Assembly (NCBI GenBank): GCA_964591275.1
Contig: CAZQAE010000049.1
Coordinates: forward strand, 1 to 37,118
From: G963674685 sp964591275
GTDB lineage: Bacteria > Lernaellota > Lernaellaia > JACKCT01
Length of the DNA stretch: 37,118 nucleotides
Reading direction: 5' to 3'
Under the pieces are notes generated by a model. That model was not told the DNA's origin and did not search any database. It worked only from the letters and a program-made list of their open reading frames with translations. The position numbers were made by a program, and so were the translations under genes. Within the stretch, counting starts at the first letter, position 1, and every line of letters starts with the position of its first letter. Positions 32,350 through 37,118 of the stretch are shown piece after piece.

Positions 32350-33980
32350 ATGAAGCGATTTGTTTTAGTGGCGATTGTCGCGCTCATTCTGGCCCTGCAG
32401 ATATTCATGCGGTTGCCGATGCTCGACGACATTTTCTGCGATCCCGACGTAGCGGGCGTGGCCTACAGCGCGCAGGAGTTGCAGCGAAGCGGGGCCTTGT
32501 ATTCCGGCACGGTGGAAACCAAGCCCCCCGGCGCCTACATTCTTTTTGCCGCGATATTTGAAATTTTCGGTCGGGATATACGTTTTGTGAATGCGGCTTC
32601 CATTATGCTCCATGCGGCCATCGTTTTCTGTCTTTTTTTGCTGGGCCGGGCGATGCTGGGAAACATCGCCGGCATCTTCGCAGCTTTTTTTACGCCATAT
32701 ATTCCGTCAGCGACGGTGTCAACGGCTGGTGCCCCAACTTTGAATCCTGGCCCTTGCTGCCCATCGCGCTGGGATTTTTCACACTGTGGCGTCATCGAGA
32801 AAATCCCCGTTGGATTTTGCCCGTTTTTGCAGGGTTGTGTTTTGGATCAGCTATAATCTTCAAGCAGACCATCGCCATCTTCGGTCCGGCGGCGTTGCCC
32901 CTTCTTTGGTTCAACAGGCCGGATGCACGCAAAGGCAAAGCCTTTCTGACGGACGCCGGACTCGCCGTCGCGGGCGCGACAATCCCCATCGCACTGGCAT
33001 CGATTCTGATGTGGAACATCGGCGAATTTGGCGCGATGATCGAGGCGTTAAATCCGGCGTCCGTGGCGGGCTATATGTCCAGCGAAGGGATCGGCGGCGC
33101 GCTTCGGGTGCTACGCGACAACGGATTCTTTTTCATTATCGCCAATGCCTTTCTTTTTTTAGTCATTGCGATTTGGCTGGTCATCCTCGTGTGGGAAAAC
33201 CATTGCGGGCGACGAGATGAAGCCGAACTTCGAGCCCTTGTCTTTAGCGCTTTTTGGTTTGCCGGCGCATTGGCGGCTTTTGCGGCGGGGACGAAGTTCT
33301 TTCGTCATTATTTCATTCTTCTCATGCCGCCCCTGGCGTTGATCGCCGGATTCGCTGCAAGACGTTTTGTAATAATGTTGGAGAAATCCCGGGTGCGCGT
33401 CGCGGTTCTTGCTTTGGTTTTGGTTTTGGCGAGCGTTGGCGACATGCGCATGGAAGTCGGCATCGCCGCCAAATACTTCAAGGATCGTTTTGTGTACGGG
33501 CACTCCCATTGGGACGAAGATATTGAATTTGGCTATCGCGTGGCATCCTTCGTGCGATTTGCCGACTGGAGCCGAATCATGAAGGAAGTTGGGAATTGCG
33601 TGGCCGCAAAAACGCGCGGCGACGATCCGATCTACGTATGGGATTATGAACCGGGTATTTATTGGTATGCCGACCGGCGTGCGCCGACCCGGCATTTCAT
33701 GTATTTCAACGTAGCTACGCAGCTTCCCGAGGGCGCCGGGCGCTGGCACGCCGAAGTCACCGGGCAGGTTCAGGCGCATCGCCGTAGACTTATGAGCGAC
33801 CTGCACGCAAACCCGCCAGCCTGGATCATCACGCTCAGCGGTCGTCAGCAACAAACATGGTGGGATTTGGATAAAAAGTCGGCGCCGATGTTTCCCGAAT
33901 TGGTGGATTTTACCGAGACTGCTTACGCTCTCGATCCCGATTGTTCAAATTACTACATCAACGCGTTGATGAGAAAGTGA
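32350..33980 (+). CDS. GT39-type glycosyltransferase interrupted by a frameshift at a T7 run
   Basis: Membrane GT-C transferase, with two halves in different frames. The first half (from ATG 32350) has membrane helix 1, then the loop with LDDIFCDPDVAGVAY and the block GTVETKPPGAY, standard for this class. It runs on past seven T (32685-32691) and then reads unrelated sequence to a stop at 32856. Shifting one base back at the run restores YAIYSVSDGVNGWCPNFESW, the expected continuation, and the second half continues to 33980 with nine or so helices and a C-terminal soluble domain. The heptamer T TTT TTT is a perfect minus-one slippery site in the original frame. Explanations: one-base change in a homopolymer (real or sequencing), or programmed slippage. 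Donor and acceptor unknown. Confidence 0.8.
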
Positions 33981-34007
33981 AGGATCAGCGCCGGGCTGAT
34001 ATCCGTC

Positions 34008-34021
34008 GCCTCTAACGAGGC
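34008..34021. terminator. Short hairpin in the convergent gap
   Basis: GCCTC (34008-34012) and GAGGC (34017-34021) flank a TAAC loop, 27 bases after the glycosyltransferase stop. A second, larger hairpin-like stretch (ATCAGC with GCTGAT) precedes it at about 33983-34000. No T-run follows, so termination is possible but not strong. Confidence 0.35.
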
Positions 34022-34052
34022 TCATTCATTATTCGCACAACTCTGCGGAAAT

Positions 34053-34967
34053 TTACGATAAATAAAGAAGAATGACGACGGTTACGAAAAACAGGCCGAT
34101 GTTCACCAAAAGCGGTCGGTCCGTAAGCAGAACCCGGCTTGGGCTTCCGCCTTCCTCTTTTTGATGCACGAGATAGAGGTAGCGAAATATTCCGTAAAGG
34201 ACAAAAGGTATCGTCAGCGGCAGATTCTCTGTGCCGAGATTTTCGATGACTTTTTCGTCCATCGTGTACAGGGAGTAGGCCACAACGGTTCCCGCGGTGA
34301 CAACCGAGATCATCTGGTCGAGGTAATAGGGCGAGTACTCATCGAGAATTTTTCGGTGTGATCCGGCGGAGTCTGACAGCAAAACGAGTTCGTGGCGCCT
34401 TTTGCCGAAGCCCAGAAATAACGCGAGAAGCGTGGTGCAAATGATAATCCAGGAACTGACCTCAACATTCAGAATGGCGGCGCCGGCCAGCACGCGCAAA
34501 ACGAAGCCGCCGGCAATGGCGCCCACATCCAGGATCACCACGTTCTTTAAAAACAGCGTGTACGATACCTGAAGGGCGAGGTAAAGAAGGCACACGATAA
34601 GAAAATCCACACCCACGCGAAGGCTGACGAGATTCAATGCCAGTGCGCCGAAAAGGGCGATCAAGGTCAAGGATACTATGGAAATGCGTGCATCGGCGAT
34701 GGACAGTTGGCCCGAGGCGATTGGCCTGAAGCACTTTGAGGGATGATTTTTGTCGTTTTCGTAATCGTTGATGTCGTTGAAGATATAAACAACGCCTGAC
34801 AGCACGCAGAAAACGGCAAACCCGCCGGCGACGGAAATTAAGGAAGTCGGATCCGTCAACTGCCGCGAGAAAACGAGCGCCGGAAAGACCATGAAGTTCT
34901 TGATCCACTGCCTGGGGCGCATGGATTTAAAGACCATCGAGTGGTTCATAAGCTCGTTTTGCTCCAT
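34053..34967 (-). CDS. UbiA-family prenyltransferase, decaprenyl-phosphate phosphoribosyltransferase-like
   Basis: Integral membrane protein of the UbiA superfamily, 304 residues. The first aspartate-rich motif reads NDINDYENDKNHPSKCFRPI (residues about 64-83), the form found in decaprenyl-phosphate 5-phosphoribose synthases (DPPRS), with RPIASG following. The N-terminal RPRQWIKNFMVFPALVFS block is also that of DPPRS. Nine hydrophobic segments follow. In mycobacteria this enzyme makes the decaprenyl-phosphate-sugar donor for arabinan synthesis; in Gram-negatives such homologues sit in polysaccharide or glycolipid gene sets. It may supply a polyprenyl-phosphate sugar to the GT39-type enzymes seen in this window, which is inference. 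The ATG at 34967 is weakly supported; an in-frame Met at residue 7 or 11 is possible. Confidence 0.88.
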   Translation of the reverse strand: MEQNELMNHSMVFKSMRPRQWIKNFMVFPALVFSRQLTDPTSLISVAGGFAVFCVLSGVVYIFNDINDYENDKNHPSKCFRPIASGQLSIADARISIVSLTLIALFGALALNLVSLRVGVDFLIVCLLYLALQVSYTLFLKNVVILDVGAIAGGFVLRVLAGAAILNVEVSSWIIICTTLLALFLGFGKRRHELVLLSDSAGSHRKILDEYSPYYLDQMISVVTAGTVVAYSLYTMDEKVIENLGTENLPLTIPFVLYGIFRYLYLVHQKEEGGSPSRVLLTDRPLLVNIGLFFVTVVILLYLS

Positions 34968-35185
34968 TGGGCGGCAAGCCGGTTAAACGAAGTGAAACAT
35001 TATCAGCCGAATGCGTGACGATCAACCGGTCCGGACGGTGGAAGGCGAACTTTGTTGACAGCCGCATCAGCGCCGATTTCGATGTTTATTTCCACGGCAA
35101 CGACCTTTGCCTGGGCGACTCGACGACTTACGGAATAGGCCTTATGAGGCCATCAAGCACGTACCCGGCAAGGCTCGAAAGGTGA
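34967..35185 (+). pseudogene. SGNH/GDSL-hydrolase N-terminal fragment
   Basis: A 72-residue open frame whose second half reads NDLCLGDSTTYGIGLMRPSSTYPARLER, i.e. block I of SGNH hydrolases (LGDSxTYGxG with the nucleophile Ser) followed by the usual TYPARLE of helix 1. A TGA then ends it, and no later block (Asn or Asp-His) was recognised in the next 200 bases. The frame starts head to head with the UbiA-type gene and has no clear ribosome site. This fits a truncated remnant of a hydrolase gene, although the rest could have been lost by deletion. Confidence 0.6.
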
Positions 35186-35415
35186 AGGAGGAAGGCGGAA
35201 GGAGGAACCCCGAACAAAGCAATGAGCTATGAAAAGTCGCAACTCAGGTGCACCTATCCAGACCATTGCTCACCGATGACTGACGAATTCGTTGTTTAAG
35301 AAACTTGCAAAAGACAGATTTGTTATGATAGTGTTTTAAACTCAGGGGGGTGTATTTTAATGCGATTAAATTCTTTCGGTGGGCGGCATGTATGCCTGAC
35401 TTTACGAGGTGCACG

Positions 35416-37118
35416 ATGAAATCTTCTCAATCGATCAGCCGGACTTCTTTTTCGCCTGCGCTTTCGCGGCCTTTTGGCGCAGGCTTGGCGATGCTTTTTG
35501 TTTTGACGACGCTTTTTTTGCTCGCGCCGCTTCATCAGGCCAACGCGCAAACCCTGGAGGCGCACACACTGTACCTGATCAAGAGTCAGGAAGTCGGAAT
35601 AATCTTTGAACGCACTCCGATTGAAGTTTTCACCATAGACGCCAACCAACTTAGCTTTGAAAGTAGCTTCGACATAGACAGCCGAGCCACTGGGCCGGTC
35701 GGGATGGGGGTCGACGCCGTCAACGAGCATCTCTACGTTTGCCATGAGGGATCGGGGGAAATGGACGTTTATAGCGGGCGCTCCCCTTATAACCTGCTGG
35801 CCCAGATTCCGGTTCCCGGCATGTCGAACCTGGCCGGCGTGGACACGATGGATGGGCGACGACTGGCCTTTTTCGTGGAGCGGGGCAGCGCAACCATTTT
35901 CGTCGTGAATATGGACACCTTTACGCTGGTCGATCAGTGGGTTCTTCCAAACGGTCATTGCACCTACACCGAAGAAGGCGATGACGATGTTGACGACGAC
36001 ACCGGCGACGATGACACCGGCGACGACGACACGGAAGAGCCCGTCATCACGGGACCCGGAGCCTACGATGTGGCCGCCCTGGAAAATCTTGACGGTCACG
36101 ATGTGCTTTTTGTGGCCAGCGCCGAAAGGGAAGTCTGCTGGTTCGATGTGGATACGCACGAGGAAGTCGGCGGCATTACGGCCAATATGCAGATCACTGC
36201 CCTTGCTGTGAATGCCTACTCCGGCGCCCCGGTGATATATGGAACGGCTACCAACAGCGGAATACTGGGCGGCGGGCATGATTACCTTGTCCAGTACTTT
36301 ACGGACACGGGCGTCGGCAATACTGTAGACTTGGGTTCCGATGGCCGCGGCGTTGACACGGCTTATGATGGCTCGGCGGTTTTTGTCGCCGTCAGCGGTT
36401 CAATCTTCACTCAGTCCGTGCGTGTTTTCGATACCTCGAACCTGCAGGAGATCGACCGGGAGAGTTTCACTTGCGGATTGCTGCCTTGTAGCCCCACCGA
36501 CCTGGAGGTCACCTGGCTGTCGTTGGGAGCGCGTATTGAAAAGGAAATCACCTCTCATACCGGCGACATCAATTCCGGCGAGGAGGTCGTTTTCACCATC
36601 ACGGTCACCAACACTTCGTCGCGCGCCATGACGCGGCTGCCCGTGCACGATCAATACGACAGGTCTCATCTCCAATACATATCCTCCACGCCGGCTTCCA
36701 ACAACAACCTGGACGACGGGCGCATCGAGTGGGCGGACCTGATCGCCTCTTACGGCCAGAATCTGGCGCCGGGCGATTCCTATACCATCGAAGCGCATTA
36801 CACCGCCGATCCGGATCCCTGCGATGAGCGCGTGGAAGGAACAAACGTGGTCCACGTGCGCGGCGCGCAGGTTGAGTTTGCCGGGACGATTCCTGATTCC
36901 TCGGGCATGGTCGAGTACGTAATCATCTGCGGTTGCAGCGATGACGAGGATTGCAGCGACGGAACATTCTGCAACGGCGTGGAACGATGCGTGGACCGCG
37001 ACTGCGTGCCTGGCGATGATCCTTGCGCCGACGACGAACTGTGGTGCAACGGCGACGAAAGCTGCAACGAGATTCTCAGCCAGTGCAACCACTCCGGCGA
37101 TCCTTGCGTGGACGACGG
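35416..37118 (+). CDS. Large surface protein with DUF11-like domain and Cys-repeats, partial (runs off the window)
   Basis: The frame is open from ATG 35416 (GAGGT upstream, 35406-35410) to the last base, over 567 codons. The N-terminus is a signal peptide ending near HQANAQ (about residue 46). Residues about 55-360 look like a beta-propeller of repeated short sheets (DRRLAF-, VDTAYDGSAVFVA-type), interrupted by an internal Asp-rich loop GDDDVDDDTGDDDTGDDD (about 35977-36030). Residues about 375-490 form a DUF11-type domain (ITSHTGDINSGEEVVFTITV). Then follow Cys-rich repeats, CSDDEDCSDGTFCNGVE and CADDELWCNGDESC, like those of myxobacterial cell-surface proteins, cut off at the window end. 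It is probably exported and attached or secreted. The function is unknown; adhesion or matrix is plausible. Confidence 0.8.
   Translation, partial: MKSSQSISRTSFSPALSRPFGAGLAMLFVLTTLFLLAPLHQANAQTLEAHTLYLIKSQEVGIIFERTPIEVFTIDANQLSFESSFDIDSRATGPVGMGVDAVNEHLYVCHEGSGEMDVYSGRSPYNLLAQIPVPGMSNLAGVDTMDGRRLAFFVERGSATIFVVNMDTFTLVDQWVLPNGHCTYTEEGDDDVDDDTGDDDTGDDDTEEPVITGPGAYDVAALENLDGHDVLFVASAEREVCWFDVDTHEEVGGITANMQITALAVNAYSGAPVIYGTATNSGILGGGHDYLVQYFTDTGVGNTVDLGSDGRGVDTAYDGSAVFVAVSGSIFTQSVRVFDTSNLQEIDRESFTCGLLPCSPTDLEVTWLSLGARIEKEITSHTGDINSGEEVVFTITVTNTSSRAMTRLPVHDQYDRSHLQYISSTPASNNNLDDGRIEWADLIASYGQNLAPGDSYTIEAHYTADPDPCDERVEGTNVVHVRGAQVEFAGTIPDSSGMVEYVIICGCSDDEDCSDGTFCNGVERCVDRDCVPGDDPCADDELWCNGDESCNEILSQCNHSGDPCVDD
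35977..36030 (+). repeat. Internal Asp-rich loop of the partial surface protein
   Basis: The codons read GDDDVDDD then two blocks of TGDDD. It is the only Asp tract of the window inside a folded exported protein rather than at an anchor or C-terminus. Confidence 0.8.

Noticed and set aside
35183..35185. A second selenocysteine UGA, at the end of the SGNH fragment
   Set aside because: The stop falls after the conserved block where no catalytic Cys exists, and the frame beyond has no SGNH sequence.
35323..36279. Long minus-strand frame over the final gene
   Set aside because: Low-complexity, Arg/His-rich translation without domain; the plus-strand frame has a signal peptide, DUF11-type domain and Cys repeats and runs to the window end.

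Overview
The window looks like a chromosomal segment of an uncultured Gram-negative bacterium. The cues are an outer-membrane beta-barrel protein, several lipoboxes, MotA/MotB-type stator proteins and an Mla-type ABC ATPase. Repeated Asp-rich linkers and tails, SUMF1-type lipoproteins, a gingipain-like protease and Cys-repeat surface proteins suggest a deltaproteobacterium/myxobacterium-like or candidate-phylum lineage (Lernaellota-like genomes come to mind). That placement is inference from protein style, not from a marker gene. No rRNA, tRNA, CRISPR array or intact insertion sequence was recognised.

Layout. 1-7.2 kb: a small unknown protein, then on the minus strand a GH18-like glycosidase with an Asp-rich Cys-ended tail, and a compact SIR2-like / MlaF-like ATPase / beta-barrel / alpha-beta hydrolase cluster. 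7.75-11.3 kb (plus): a P1-family peptidase overlapping a GT39-type membrane glycosyltransferase, then an alpha/beta hydrolase. 11.4-13.9 kb (minus): an exported heparinase II/III-like polysaccharide lyase. 14.0-16.7 kb (plus): the tRNA methylthiotransferase MtaB, a membrane-anchored MsrA whose catalytic position is an in-frame UGA, and a Cys-rich mini-protein. 16.8-27.5 kb (minus): a long block encoding a SUMF1 lipoprotein, a B12/radical-SAM protein, a glycosidase-like lipoprotein, a receiver-domain relic, a LytS/LytTR two-component pair, an RTX-containing lipoprotein and a C25 (gingipain-like) protease. 27.7-31.2 kb: a KamB-like P-loop protein converging on motA plus two motB paralogues. 31.4-37.1 kb: a hemolysin III-family protein, an intergenic cluster of inverted repeats, a GT39-type gene split by a frameshift at a run of seven T, a UbiA-family prenyltransferase, an SGNH-hydrolase fragment and the start of a large surface protein that runs off the window.

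The strongest find is the MsrA gene at 15543-16409. UGA sits exactly where the catalytic cysteine of the GCFW motif belongs, the frame stays open with a perfect MsrA sequence on both sides, and a small hairpin with a bulged U and a GGU-containing loop lies at the distance expected of a bacterial SECIS element. I read this as a selenoprotein. The second theme is an Asp-rich xDDD sequence used in two ways: as a spacer directly after the lipobox cysteine (three lipoproteins) and as a C-terminal tail ending in a short Cys motif (GH18-like enzyme and C25 protease). The latter could be a surface-sorting signal. Other points are a MotB paralogue lacking the proton-path Asp, a SIR2-like domain lacking the catalytic His, and the alternately pairing repeats at 32108-32244.
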